DNA from: Cordia subcordata
Taxonomy: Eukaryota > Streptophyta > Magnoliopsida > Boraginales > Cordiaceae
Length of the DNA stretch: 64,000 nucleotides
NCBI GenBank assembly: GCA_028554755.1
Contig: JAPTOF010000005.1
Span: 6,085,501 to 6,149,500, forward strand
Direction of reading: 5' to 3'
Within the stretch, counting starts at the first letter, position 1. Every line of letters starts with the position of its first letter. Below are positions 51,147 to 63,903 of this stretch, in pieces. The notes beneath the pieces are model-generated. The model made no database searches. It saw nothing but the letters and a program-made list of their open reading frames with translations, and was not told the DNA's origin. Position numbers and translations under genes: made by a program.

Positions 51147-51549
51147 ATATAAGAATATTGGACTCCATAATTTGATAAGATGATGTTAAAGTAATTTTAA
51201 CATGTTTGGAGTTCTTAATTACAAAAAAATACTGTTGCATGCATTCTTTATTGTAATATGAAAATTATGCATGAAGCTGTCGTGGTTTAGACTTGGCTAC
51301 ATTTCAATCTTTAAAAGAAAATTCATGATTCTTGGCTAATTGTATCAAGAGCCGTGACGTTTAAAAGTCAAAATTGCCATTGATCATATCAGGTTTTTTG
51401 CATGATTGTCATTGCAGAAACTTACATTCACTAATTCATGAATTAGTTACGTATTTTTTGGTAACAGCACTGATTATTATTTTTGGTCACATGCATCTAT
51501 ATATCATTGGCATCCACCTTGTTTCTCTTTGGTTCAATGTGAAAGAACT

Positions 51550-51589
<40 letters not shown>

Positions 51590-54456
51590 TATATGTATGT
51601 ATATATATTGTATATATTGTATCTATCCAATAAACATGCATGTACATGACAAAACCTTTATGGAATTCTAAGATAAGTATAACATATGCTGCCATGTTCT
51701 AATAGTTTGATCAAATTTCCCTTAGAACGCCATATATGTACAGTGGTTGTCATGTGTGTTTATTGTGGTGGCGTTTATTATGGTGGCAATGGGTTGGCAA
51801 TTGTCGTAACCAATGTGCATGATGATATTATTTTTCTCTTTTACAAGAGCACTGGCTAATAATTTGATTCAAATAAAATATTAAAGATGATATATTGAGT
51901 TAGAACATAAAATTACTTTATGGGTAAAAATAATTATCTTGTTTGAGAAAATATTATAGGTTGAATAAGATTATGACTACCAAAGTAGTTAAATTTTATT
52001 TCAACTTAGATATGTGTTCAAGTCTTATAAATGTTGTATATAATTATATTTCCAAAGAAAGAAACTATATACTTAATTTTAATTAAGATGGTGTGATTGT
52101 TAGAGTGAATTGTATAAAAAAAAGTTTATCTTTTCCAAAGGTGATAAATTTCTTCATGTATATGACTCGCTCTAGAATGAAAGAAGACATTTACATTCTC
52201 ACTCAAAGGGAGTCTGTAATGAATGTCTTGAATTTTCATGTAATTTAAGTATATTTCATATACTTAAACTCATAAAAAAGTGTTCTAATCATTTTGTTCA
52301 TATGAGTAGTTGCATATGATGTAGTAATGAATAGTTATGAATCTTTTGATGTCTTTGGTTAGTGGGAGTTATTATATGTCATTAAGTATGATAATTAAAT
52401 TATACTTTGTTATTTGAATGCAAATTCTAAATAAATATTACTTATGTTAAATATGCTGTTAATGTTTTTTGATTGCTTCTGCACATAAAGCTCAATAAAA
52501 ACTCCCTTTCTTGTGATCTTGTTTGTCCTAGGTAAAATACATGATCTAATAAGGAGGTGTAATCTTTCTATAAAGTACTTCCTTAAAGCTTTGATTAGAA
52601 AATGTCATTTTTTCTATTGATTCTTCCTAAATATAAGTCTGAAATTAGAAATTATTTGTTTCTAATGGGCTTATAGTTTCAACTTGGAGTTTGAAACTGC
52701 AACTATAATTGATAAATCATGATGGATGGTTTCATGAGAAATTATGATGGACCGCGAAGATTTAACAATTTTAAATACGTAATGCATTTGTGAAAGAGCT
52801 AAATCTATATATTGATACACCTAAGTGATCTTGGTGTAGTCTTTTAACATTTGCAACTATAGAAAATCTTATATCAAATAGTCGATATATATAATTGCTA
52901 TAATTCAATGTTAATGATTACACTTGAAAAGAATTATTCTTGTGGGCATATTTTCGTCTCTATTAAATATTATTTTCATAAAAACAAGATTGGAAAAAGA
53001 GTCATTGAACTCTTTTATATATTTTGTTGTCCAAGTGGGAGAATGTAATAATATTGAACTCCACAATTTAATAAGATGGTGCATAAAAGCCCTTACTGTG
53101 TGTCTGATTTAAGCATTGGATATAGTCATTGGACTTGTGATGGATAGGTCCATGATTAAATTGATTAGTATGATTGGTCCCGTCTCCTATCTCTAGGAAT
53201 ACACGACTTTTCTTTGAAAAGTTACAACTGTTCTTTTAGTTTTTATAGAAGAATAGGACATTATTGCTTTTTCCCATAAGAGACATTATAGGGATCAATG
53301 AGAAGAGGAACAATCAGTTAACCAAGATCCTAGGCAAAATCCTGATGCATCTATGAAATAAATGGGTACTTTTCTTTCACTATGGTTCTCAATTATATTT
53401 GATTTTGTATTCATAAATTTAACATGTTTGTGGCATATAAATTTTTCCAACGTAATGCACATTTCACCCTAAAAATATGTATACATATTTATACATGTCG
53501 CAACTATTTAATAATTAAAATTTAGTTCTTTCAATCAGCAACAGAATGATTTTTTGAGTCAATTGCAAGAATCTAAGATCTATGCTTATGTAGGATTCAG
53601 CAGGTGTCTAGTTATGTGGCAGAAAAGTAGTATATTGAATCCTTGAGCAATTCATATTATTAATATACTGACAAGTTAGTGTAGAAGAATACCTCTTAAA
53701 GCTTGCTTTAACTAGGTTGTATCTCCTCCAATAATGTGAAAGGTCTATAAGTATCCACACAAAGACCAAAAGAAAATTAGGCTAGGAGTATTCTTATAAG
53801 AGGGAGAATATATGAGTAATAGATTGTTGTGTATTATATTTTATATAATATCTCTATTTACAGGCTTAAGTCTCCCATATGCACTTTAGCCTATTCAGTT
53901 ATCTATCTTCACAGATCAAAATTTAGTACACTCTAATCTTCAACATACATTAGGTGCTAGCCAAATGTTACTTTAAACACTTTGTTTGTGAATCAGTTGT
54001 TTTTTTAAAGATGAGTAATTTATTAATGTTGTTAGTAGGTAGGACTAATTAGGTAATAAATAAAACTTTGCAATCAATTTGAGTTGCAACTCGCTTCTTC
54101 TCTTATTCAAATAACCTCATAGCTAATGAGCCTTCTACTAATTGAGGTTGGCATCTAGCAATACTCCTCGACGATCGGATAGCATAAAGTGCACAAATGC
54201 TACTCTAAGAACCTTTAAACAACCGACTTATATATATGTAGTTCTCTCTGCCATCTTAACTCTAAGATAAACCCTGGGGTGTGGATTATAATTGTCATGG
54301 GTCACCACTATGAATTATATTCTTCAGCTCAACTCATTAAGATGCAAGAAATCCCATTTCTTTATCACATAATTGCCCTAAGTAAAGGTCTCTATGAGTT
54401 ATAAGAAAGAATCATAAAGCTTATTCTTCTCTTATCAGGAGTAGTAGATTGGGAGA
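51147..54456. other. Intergenic, retroelement debris
   Basis: Mostly unassignable A/T-rich DNA. At 53032 CCAAGTGGGAGAATG looks like a copia polypurine tract followed by an LTR start (TGTAATAATATTGAACTCC at 53044). A related stretch of about 38 bases stands at 51150 (TATTGGACTCCATAATTTGA), but the similarity does not continue. A (TA)n run lies at 51553-51587. Confidence 0.35.
51553..51587. repeat. (TA)n microsatellite
   Basis: About 17 AT units, followed by GATATATGTATG variants. Confidence 0.95.
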
Positions 54457-55366
54457 ATGTCATTTACCCCCATGACTTATTGCTTAAATTTCAAAGTCTC
54501 CCATAAAGTTTTAGTTTTATCCATTTTTCCCTTGGAATTAAGGTTTTTTCAAAGCAAGCCTTATATTTAGAGATATTTTGCCATTTTTATCTTTTTATTT
54601 GTTTTATACTTAGTTTTATTTTATTTTTTAAATGTTAGCTTGTTGAAGTAAAATTATTATCCAGTTTTGTTTTTATACATGTATCTGTTTTTGAATTAAA
54701 AAAAAAGATAGATCTCAATCTAAATTTAATATTTATTTAATTTTATGTATAACACAAAATTTACACAGTAAACTACTTTTTATTTTTTGTTTTTATATTC
54801 TTAAAAGTTAATTAATTTCAAAATATATGCATTAATTTAAGTAGAAAAGATTAGACACTGTTTAAAATGTATATAAATATATTTAAAAAATAGACTCTAA
54901 ATCGAATATGATTTTTTCTCTTCCATCTATGGATTTGTTAATAAACTACTTTGTATATTTATTATATTTTGATATTAGAATTTTTTGATCATCTATTTGA
55001 TTGTCGATTTTTGTTGAATGATTTTATTGGATAATATTATCTATTTTGTACTTAAAGTAAATAAATAGATAAGAAATAAAAATGTAAAAGTAGATTATTA
55101 TTAACAAAAATTTTATGAATAAGTTTTTTTTTTAATTTTTTCATATTTCAAAATTAAAACTTTTATGATTTGTAATTAATTGTAGATTTTTTTTTTTGTT
55201 AAATGATTTTATCAAATTTTTTATTTTTCTTTTAAATAAATAAAAGATACTTTTAAATATAAAGTTTTGATTGGTAAAATTTGATAGCATAGGATAATAT
55301 AGGTAAAATTAAAACTTCATGGAGGAGTTGAGGAATTAAGCTAAAACTAATGGGAAAAATGGCATT
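54457..55366. mobile_element. Terminal-inverted-repeat element, very A/T-rich
   Basis: The left arm AATGTCATTTACCCCCATGA, with GTTTTAGTTTTATCC, faces the right arm GGGAAAAATGGCATTTGTC, with AAAATTAAAACTTCATGGAG. The arms of about 80 bases are imperfect. The interior is nearly all A and T with no coding sequence. Confidence 0.5.
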
Positions 55367-56060
55367 TGTCTGTGATAAATTCCTTGTTGAGCACTCATCC
55401 AACTTCACAAACGCTTGATCATGGCCAACCTACCCAAAGGTGTTAGGTGTATAGGATCAAAGTATAATGAGTTACTTGTAAGTTACCATAGTAATCTCAA
55501 GTTTAAGGAACCTTCTTGTACTATTACCATTAGATAGAATATCCTTTAGATAGTTTAGGCTTGTGTTATTCATTAAGAATCCTCTTTTGGGTCCATTCAG
55601 CAGAAATATCCAGATATGCCCCTACATACATGCTTTAGTGTCTCCATGCAAAAAGTTTATGAGATTAACTACCCTCTATCAAATAGAGTCAGTCATATAT
55701 GTGTTGATCTTATTGGATCCATTGATGCCCCGTTAAAAAGATCTAAATGACCAAGAACATTTTAAGATTAATAACTAAGAGACTGGCTCCTGCTATCATG
55801 AACCCATTTATGATGTCAACTATCATAAAACAATATAAGGGTGTTATCATGCAATATATCATCAAATAAAGTGACAAAGATAGGATAAAGAAATGCCATT
55901 TAATATCAAAACATCACCAAACAATCCAAGGTTAAAAATTTTAAAGATAGAATTAAGGCACAAATTTGACTATCCCTATCCATTTAAGAGTTAATCAAGC
56001 ATAAACATCATGCCAAATTCCAACTTGTGATAATCGAGTTCTTTCACATCCAAGGCCCCA
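55367..56060. other. Intergenic, nothing clearly recognised
   Basis: Probably the continuation of the antisense copia remnant toward its 3' end (lower coordinates), but I could not read family motifs in it. Confidence 0.35.
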
Positions 56061-57035
56061 AAACAGACCAATAGTATTTTTCCTTATTTCATTTTTCTGA
56101 AGAAGAACATCTCCAAGGTTAATAATTTTTTTTTATCAAGTGATAGTGGCAAAATATTTTTAAATTTCATATGAAACCTACGTTCCTTTGCTTGAGCAAT
56201 AGCTCTAGTGTTTGATATATCAAGTGGTATTGAACCACTCACAGAAAAGACTATACCAAGTTCAGCAATGAACTTTTCATTCGAACAGCCTTCAATACCA
56301 TTAAATCAGCTACTGTGTCTTATATGAAACTTTTCATAGTGAAAATCATATATTATCATCTCTGCTTGATGTAGATCTTGCATAAGTGAACCTTAAAGGT
56401 TTTAATTTGCAGTCATCACATATCTTCCTGTTGCTCCAAGTTCATAAGCTATATATATTATATACATGGGTTGAGAATACTGTATAGTCTCTTAACTATT
56501 ATCTCTGTAGATCTTTTTATCAAATACATCATCTTGCGTTTCATCCCTGAGTTAACAGATTTCCCTTTGTTGGTGGATGATGCATTCTACTAGACCTTCT
56601 TAGAAGAGGTTTATGTACAATAGATTCATCTTGTACTAGATCAGGTTGTATTGAGTTCTTGGACCACAACTAGTTTTGATTAACTATTTGGTTTAAAAGT
56701 CTCAACTATCATTGATGGCAATCTTGAATAACTAGTAAAGGTTACTCAATTTGAGTCTTATACTTACCAGCTTGTAGCGGTTCATCAATATGTTGAACTT
56801 CATTAAGGTCTATAATATTACAATTATTTTCTTTAATAAGACACACCCTTTCAATAAAGGTCACATTTCTATCCACAAACACATTTTGGTTAAAAGGATG
56901 GTAATAGTAATACCCATAGTTTCCTTTGGATATCTTTTGAACCTACACTTATTAGATCTAGCACCTTGCTTGTCTAGTTCAAGTATCCTTACATATATAG
57001 GCTAGATAGCCCCATGTCCTTATGCGTTTGTGGTT
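56060..57035 (-). pseudogene. Antisense copia pol remnant (integrase end to RNase H)
   Basis: The minus strand reads, going down in coordinates: KRYPKETMG and a CLWIEM-like variant of the integrase C-terminal region (about 56950-56860), then LLRRSSRMHHPPTK (about 56610), then SGSIPLDISNTRAIAQAKER of the RNase H domain (about 56200). The reverse transcriptase between the last two is missing, so an internal deletion of over 1 kb is inferred. Several stops. Confidence 0.65.
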
Positions 57036-57163
57036 TGGCTTATGTTTTTTCCATGTGTTGTATGGTGTGGAAGAGACTAAAGTAGTGGAAACTTTGTTTA
57101 GTCAGTATGTCGCTGTCTCCAAGGAAGAACCCCATAGTGAAGTTGGAACATCAATAAAGCTTG

Positions 57164-57336
57164 TTACAGTACGCCCCATGAGCTGTAAGTTTGATAATAC
57201 TGATGCTAGATGCTCTGCAATCAATTAGGAACTTTTTGTATTTAAGCAGCTTTCATTCAATAACAATATAGACTGAACAGTTGACTAATTCCTGTCAACT
57301 TTATATCTTTTATTCATCCTTCGTTAAATACTAACA
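57164..57336 (+). repeat. Short copia-type LTR followed by primer-binding site
   Basis: TGTTACAGTACGCC...AATACTAACA, about 173 bases, with TATTTAAG as a TATA-like box at 57239. It is followed at 57341 by GGTATCAGAGCCC, which fits the initiator-methionine tRNA primer site of copia elements. It points opposite to the pol remnant just left of it. The rest of the element is not visible. Confidence 0.5.
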
Positions 57337-57595
57337 AAGGGGTATCAGAGCCCTTTTCTTAGGGAATCTGTGAGTGACTTGTGATTATTATCTAAGTGTA
57401 GCCTAAACACAAAACCCTACCTATTTCCCTAAAAAGCCAACAAACTGTATGGAAATGGAAGGTTTTTGTTAGGGAACAAATAATCTTACAAAAGAGGTGA
57501 ATTAAGATTATGCTACACTTATTGAAATCAATTGCCAATTAAAATTAATTTGCAGCAAGTTATCTTTTTTGGACAAAATATCGAACACTTAGCAA

Positions 57596-57727
57596 GCAAT
57601 ATATGAAAGCAAATGTAAAACAAGTAAAGATTAGAGAAGACCCCCAAATTTTAGATGGTTTGCAATATATGAAAGCAAATGTAAAACAAGTAAAGATTAG
57701 AGAAAACCCCCAAATTTTAGATGGTTC
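57596..57727. repeat. 66-bp perfect-length tandem duplication
   Basis: Two units, 57596-57661 and 57662-57727, each starting GCAATATATGAAAGC and ending TTTTAGATGGTT. They differ at about two positions (AGAAGAC/AGAAAAC and the last base). This is a recent local duplication. Confidence 0.9.
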
Positions 57728-58014
57728 GGCTTAGCCTATCTTTACCGCTCGACAACACTCCCCTTAGGACTTCACAACATCTCCACTAGATGTCAATGCT
57801 TCTTCAAATATTGATTAAGTACAAACCAACTCTTTTACAAATCTTTGAAGCTTTCTCTCCAACTAATTAAGTCCTCACACAATTATACTAGCTCAAGAAT
57901 GTGTAGTTATAATGAATATTGAAGTGTATTAAAGTATTTCTAATCTCTAAAAGAAATTGAAAGTGAAGGCTCTTGTTGATGCGAATTCCAAGCACAAGCC
58001 TTAAAATTGGCTCT

Positions 58015-59100
58015 AAATCAACACTTGCTAAGAGCTCGTCAAACTCCATCAATTCATCACTAGCGGTCAACTCAAAGTCTTGCTCCATAACCTTCTCTAA
58101 TAGGTTGGTTCATACATGGGTGGAGGAGAAAAATTGGACTCAACAGATTCCTTATCATGCAAACATGGATGCTCGGGAGAGATGTGCATATTAAACTCCC
58201 TAACGATGGACTCAAAATTGAGTACTTAAAACATCAAGATCGTCCTCCAAACATCAAGATCATCAAGGAAAGGAAAAATAGATTCACATGACTTAATGGG
58301 AAGCGATGAAATCACAAGAGGATAGGGTACCACTTCCTCTAAAACATACCCAAAGTTGTCGTCAAGAACCAAAGCTTTATCGAGCTCATCTTCTTCCTCG
58401 CTACAAGATGTAAACTCTCCATCCACCTCTCTCTCTCTATTTCTTTCTCCCAAACATCATCTTTTCCATCACTATTTCCCTTATCTAAAGGTCTCACTCG
58501 CATCTCTTCAACCTAGTCTAAAGATATCTTAACACTCTCACTAGTTGCTTATTCTCAACTTCTCTATTCAAGCACTTGACCGTTTCGAATAATTATTTGT
58601 TTATCCCTTTTAGTCTCTCAAGGTTGGAATAAATTAGGGATTTGAGGTATTCAAACTTTTTATCCTCACTTAAGGGAGACCAAATAGAAAAAGGTCCAGC
58701 CAAAGAGAAATGGAAGGCATTTTGATGAAAATCATTATAAGCATAACCATAAAAAAATTCGAGAGAGGAATGGGTGGAAAAAGATGGTGCGTGAAGGGAA
58801 TGTTCATAACTAGGAGGTGTATAATAAGAATAGTCATCTTAACCCCATGACGAATATGAATGATAATGCTCCTTATAATCATGATAGCTAGACGTTGATG
58901 CATGAATGGGCATACGACTATAGGGATTATGCCTTGAATAAGCACTTGATAGGGGATTGCCACATGCAAGAGGACAACATATAATATGATGCTCACAACT
59001 ACAACATAGAACACAAGTATTGAGAGTACGAACGGTAAGTGGGGAAGAGGACACAAGCGACCACAAAGAAGTATTGAATCTATCCATACTCTACTGGCAC
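58015..59100 (-). pseudogene. Gag-like retroelement ORF, broken copy
   Basis: Minus-strand pieces: MDRFNTSLWSLV...CVLCCSCEHHIICCPL (59087-58950), a Cys/His cluster like the C-x2-C type knuckle of plant gag-like ORFs; SLIYSNLERLKGINKQ-like coiled-coil stretch (about 58660-58590); then acidic TSCSEEEDELDKALVLDDN (58400) and DFELTASDELMEFDELLASV (58088-58030). Frameshifts separate them. The same order occurs in the copy at 62579-64000. Function unknown; it is a retroelement protein and not a host gene. Confidence 0.5.
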
Positions 59101-59307
59101 ATGTAAATCTCTTCTCAATTCAATTTTTCTTTTTTTGGATTTTTCAAATTTTTTTCCAATTTTTTTTTTCAAGATTTTTCAATTTTTTTGTAGTTTTTCC
59201 AAATAGAGGAAAGCAAATAAGGATCGAACAACACATAAGTAACTAATAAAAAACACAAAAGCACACAAAGAACCAAATTGTGGCTCCTTGGCACGGAGCC
59301 AAAAACT

Positions 59308-60950
59308 TGATGCAAATTCCAAGCACAAGCCTTAAAATTAGCCCACAAGTGCACGGGTCGTCAGTAGCCTAGCATGCAAATATGGGGTCGTATTCCTCGG
59401 GAAGGCTACCTTAGTTTGATCTCTATGTGCAAAAGTGCCTAAGACTATCTACATGCATGTGTTAAAGTATTTTTGGTCTTTTTAGGATTAAAGAGAGCTC
59501 AAAACAATTGAAAATAAATCCTAAACTAGCCTAACCTAATGGAGGAACTATAGGTACCAAACTAAGGAAAGAAAGCTCTACAAGATGGAAGGAAACCTAG
59601 GGTGATCGCATTGCAACTAGACTTGGGCTATTGTAATGATTTGGTCTATCTATGGCTCGATGCTCTCTTGGAAACCTTAGCTAACTAACCTTAGTATCCA
59701 CTAGGACTCGGTGCGGGTTTATCCCTAAGTACACCTCCCTAGAGTATAACGTGGTTCTTATGACCTAGGGTTTTCGAGCTTAGCTAGTTAGGGTGTCTTT
59801 GGTATTGATTAATGTCTTTACTCAAGAGACTAACTTATTAGTATTATTTTAGACTAGAGATTAGACACCTATAGGATTAACTAATACTAGTGGGTACCTT
59901 TCTAGTATTGTTTCAGAGTAGAGGTATACTACTACCACACTAAGTCATCTATTAAGTATATTAAGCATATTAATCAACACACATTAGTTGTAAATAGGGC
60001 TCATGCCATTATCATGGATTAAGGCTAAGGTAAGACCACTACCAATAGCATTTAAGCATAAAAGAACACATGCAACTTCACTTAGGCATTTTAACAAACA
60101 CATAGACATGTTTGATTATCAACACATAGACATATTGATTCATGCCATTAATTAATGTAAAAAAGCATGTATTAAGAGCCACATACACACAAATCCTTTA
60201 TTCAAATCCGTAATCTAATATATAATATCAATTAATCCTAGATTTAACTCAATTACAAAGCATATTTACAAGAACAAAAAAAGGAATAAGAAACTCCCCT
60301 TCAAATCCTTACTTAAATCCAAAGCAAATCTCTTTAATCTCGTGTTACAAGTTTCAATCCTTGCCTAGTTTGGCATGGGATGGTGGTTTTGGATGTTTGG
60401 TGAAGTGGGTAAAGGGTTAGAGTTTATTAGGTTTAAAAAAATAAAGTTTCTCCCTTAATTTTAAGCTGCAAAAGGCATTTGATAGTTGTTCACAGGCGTT
60501 GCCAGTCGGGTCAATCGATCAGTTGGCAAAATAGGCTAGGGTGATCGGTTGAATCTCTGCTCTTTGCCTCTGTCAGTCATCCTAACTAGTCGACCGACAA
60601 GCAACCCAGGGTGACTGGCAACTACTGCTTCATGCTCTAAATTTCAACGATTTTGCTTTGGTCTTCCTTGTTTGTTTCGAACCTTTTTTTTATGGCTTCC
60701 AAACCCATTTTTCTTGATCTTTTCATCCCCACAAACATCTTCAAGTTTCGGCCATGCCCTTTACATCTTTGATTAAGCTCAATCCCTTTTCCCGCAAAAT
60801 GCCTAAAACACGAAATAAGACACTTAGTGTAACATTTATGCGTTTCAACCCTTTATGTGAATATATGACTTCGTGTGCACAAATGTAACACTAAATGCAT
60901 ACAATTAAGTCCAAAACACCCTTAAATGTGTATGCAAAAACTATATACAA
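59308..60950 (-). repeat. LTR of the gypsy-like element
   Basis: On the minus strand it ends GGAATTTGCATCA, directly before the primer-site-like sequence. It includes ACCCGTGCACTTGTGGGC and a stretch of GTCGACC/GGTCGATC-like words near 60490-60610. The 5' end is placed only roughly, near TTTTGGACTTAATTGTATGC (about 60910). Confidence 0.45.
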
Positions 60951-62578
60951 ACACACATGAATAACACACATTAACACCCCCAAACCTTTCCATTGCTTGT
61001 CCCCAAGCAAGCCTAAGCCAAAGTCTATCCTCATGGCTTTCAAAGAGTTGCCAGTTGTATTGACTTGCTATCTTTTTGCCTCTAAGGGAGTATAAGAGTT
61101 CATTCCTTTTGTGTAAAGGCGTCCCTAGCCCTTTTTCGGACCCTGCTCTCAATCACAAGGGGTCACGTACCTCTTGGGAACTTACCAAGCTTGAACCACC
61201 ACAAACTTAGGATTCACATGCCCCGGATACTAATACTTTGTGCCCAATCAATTAACATGGCCTCCCAATATGCACTTAGCTCTCAAAAGATACAAGGAAA
61301 AGAAGAATACATCACAATGGCTTACAATTTGATGTAAGAGCCTTATTCACAATACAATGAAAAAACTAAAGGAAATACTTGTATTAAATTGACATTATGT
61401 TACTTGACACTTATTCAACATACTTCAATTTTTCATCATTTCGTTGCCTTTTTGGTTTTTTCTCATTTTTCACCTTTTTTTTCACTTTTTTTTGCATTTT
61501 TTCACTTTTTTTTTCTCATTTTTGCTTTTTTCTCTTTTTTTGCACTTTTTTTTTCTTAATACATAGCATAGAACAAAAAGAAAAGAAAAAGAAAGGGCTA
61601 AGGCATACTAAAAGAACCAATCATGGAAGAAACACTCGTATCAACAACCTTTTAAAAACACTTTTTCCAACCTATATGAGGGAAAACTATAAGGTGCATT
61701 CTTAGAAGTGCTCACTCTCTACAGTTTTTAAAGGATTCTTTTCAAAGTCTATGTCCTACCTTACACTCCATTCACTCCCCATAACACACCCTTATCTTCT
61801 CCAGTTAATTAAGTCAAAAACAAAGGCCAACTCTTCAATCAACATAGAGATAAACTAACTCAAAATATGCAACAAAATGGAAAAAAATGAATATATTTTG
61901 AGCAAAAACAAGGCATGCTATGTAAATCTACTCATAAATAACATAAATAATAAAAGAGCAACCACGCCCTAAAACCTAAATTTTGTTTGTCCATAAGCAA
62001 ATAGCACTAAGCACATGATAAGCAAGCACATAAAACATATATGGGGAATGTCGAGGGGATAGAAAGAGACAAGTGAAAGAAGGATAGATACAACCTTGTT
62101 GCCATGTAGTCCGCAAATGCCAAAGATAATCTAATGATCTAGTTCTCCGTTTCTCAATAAAAAGCACAATTGCTAAAAAACACAAAGAAGAGATTAGTAG
62201 TCAATGCAATACAAATCCACATTGACATTTGAAAAAGATAAACAAGGATGTATGCGAAGATTGATGCACAAATGATGGAAAGGAGCAAGAACAAGTAAAT
62301 GAGCAAAAATCTAACCTACTAAGAATACAAACAAACAAAAAAAATGCCTAAACTATCAGAAGGTAAGAAAAACGAGAGAATCTAGTCTACTATATATGAG
62401 GCAAAAATAGGTAAAAGAAAACTAATTTACTATCTATAAGAGAAAGAGAAGTAAATACAAGAAGAACAAGAAAAACATAAATAAACCTAGGGCATCTCTT
62501 AGTAGCACTGGATTTAACACCCCCAGCCGGGCACTAATGTTAGAGTAAAATATGTTTAAAGTTGCTTGGTACAAATTG
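60951..62578 (-). other. Internal or 3' non-coding region of the gypsy-like element
   Basis: Contains GCTTGCTTGGGGACAAGCAA on the minus strand, a self-complementary word often found ahead of the 3' LTR in such elements, and a long T-rich tract (61440-61560). No coding sequence; the 102-codon Phe-rich frame is composition only. Confidence 0.4.
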
Positions 62579-63208
62579 TCAGATAATTAACGAAACATAA
62601 AAGGTAGAGGGAAAGAGATCATGCAATAAATGATATAGGCAAAAATGAACAATGCAAGCCCCTTTCAAAATGTCCCACCTCGAAATGTCAAATATAGATG
62701 TGTGCTTGTATTTGGTAGAGACCATATAACAATGCAAGTGCTCATGCCTCTCTTGCCCATTAATTAACCATCCTTTAGCCTTTTTCTCATGATCTATGGT
62801 TAAGAACATACCTTCTCTATGATTCCAAGATAAGTCTAATACATGTAAGGTGAGTGGTGTGTGCCTCAGTCCTAGGTGAAAATGTCCCATGCAAGAAGGC
62901 ACAAATGTGAGCTCCAAAGTAGTAGGAGACTCAATGGAAGGAAAGAAGGAATAATCAAATGTAATGATATGAATTGGAGGAGCTGAAGGAATAGATTTGG
63001 AGGAAGATTTTGGATCAAGTATGATGCATTCAAAAAGGGAATAAGAGTTATCTAAAAGTCTCTCAAATCCCTCTATTTCGTAATCAAATGTTACACCTGG
63101 AGGAAAGACTATGCTCTCTTCAATAGATGGCTCCAAATCAACACTTGCTAAGAGCTCATCAAACTCCTTCAATTCATCACTACCGTTCAACTCAAAGTCC
63201 TGCTTCAT
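62579..63208 (-). pseudogene. Retroelement ORF segment, 209 codons open
   Basis: An open minus-strand frame starts with DFELNGSDELKEFDELLASV, the same text as in 58088-58030. It continues with SIVFPPGVTFDYEIEGFERL and WNHREGMFLTIDHEKKAKGW. The second half has the look of the region following gag in plant non-autonomous gypsy elements. It has no hydrolase, polymerase or membrane motif. Start and end are arbitrary because upstream frames are broken. Confidence 0.5.
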
Positions 63209-63582
63209 AACCTACTCTAATGGGGTTGGTTTACATTAGGTAGAAGGGGAAAATGGAACTCAACGGATTCCTTATCATGCAAATATGGATGCTCGAGAGA
63301 GATGTGCCACTAAACTCCTAAAAGGTGGACTCAAAATGCAATTGAGTACTCAAAACATCAAGATCATCCTCTAAATGTGTTTGAGAAGTAGGAAGGGAAG
63401 GAAAAATAGATACATACGCCTCAATGGGAAGCGATCAAAACATGGGAAGATAAGGTACCACTTCCTCTAAAACATACCCAAAGTTGTCCTCAAGAACCAA
63501 AGTGCTATCGAGTTCATCTTTTTCCTCACTGCAAGATGTAAACTCTCCATCCACCTCTCTTTCTATTTCTTCCTCCTAAACG

Positions 63583-63903
63583 TCATCCATCTATCTTTCT
63601 CTCCATTTCTTCCTCCCAAATATCATCTTTTCTATCACTATTTCCCTCATCTGATGGTCTCACTCCCATCCCTTCAACTCGGTCTGAAGGTATCTCAACA
63701 CTCTCACTTACGGGTTGTTCATTCTCAACTTCTCTATTCAAGCACTTGACTGTTCTGGATAATTGTTCATTTATCTCCTTTAGTCTCTCAAGGTTGGAAT
63801 GAATTAGGGATTTAAGGTATTCAAACTTTTCATCCTCACTTAAGGGAGACCTAAAAGAAGAAGGTTTACCCGAAATGAAGATCATTATAAGCATAACTAT
63901 CAA
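63583..63903 (-). pseudogene. Gag-like coiled-coil segment of the retroelement
   Basis: An open frame of 106 codons with EDEKFEYLKSLIHSNLERLK, then EINEQLSRTVKCLNREVENE, a probable coiled coil, followed by an acidic, Asp/Glu-rich tail. It is the better-preserved counterpart of about 58700-58480. It continues out of the window upstream. Confidence 0.5.

Noticed and set aside
51146..53690. A copia element bounded by LTRs at 51146 and 53044
   Set aside because: Only about 38 bases are alike; the similarity stops abruptly and no internal domains were readable.
61397..61705. Phe-rich frame of 102 codons resembling a membrane protein
   Set aside because: It follows a T-rich tract in retroelement non-coding sequence; no codon structure or family resemblance.
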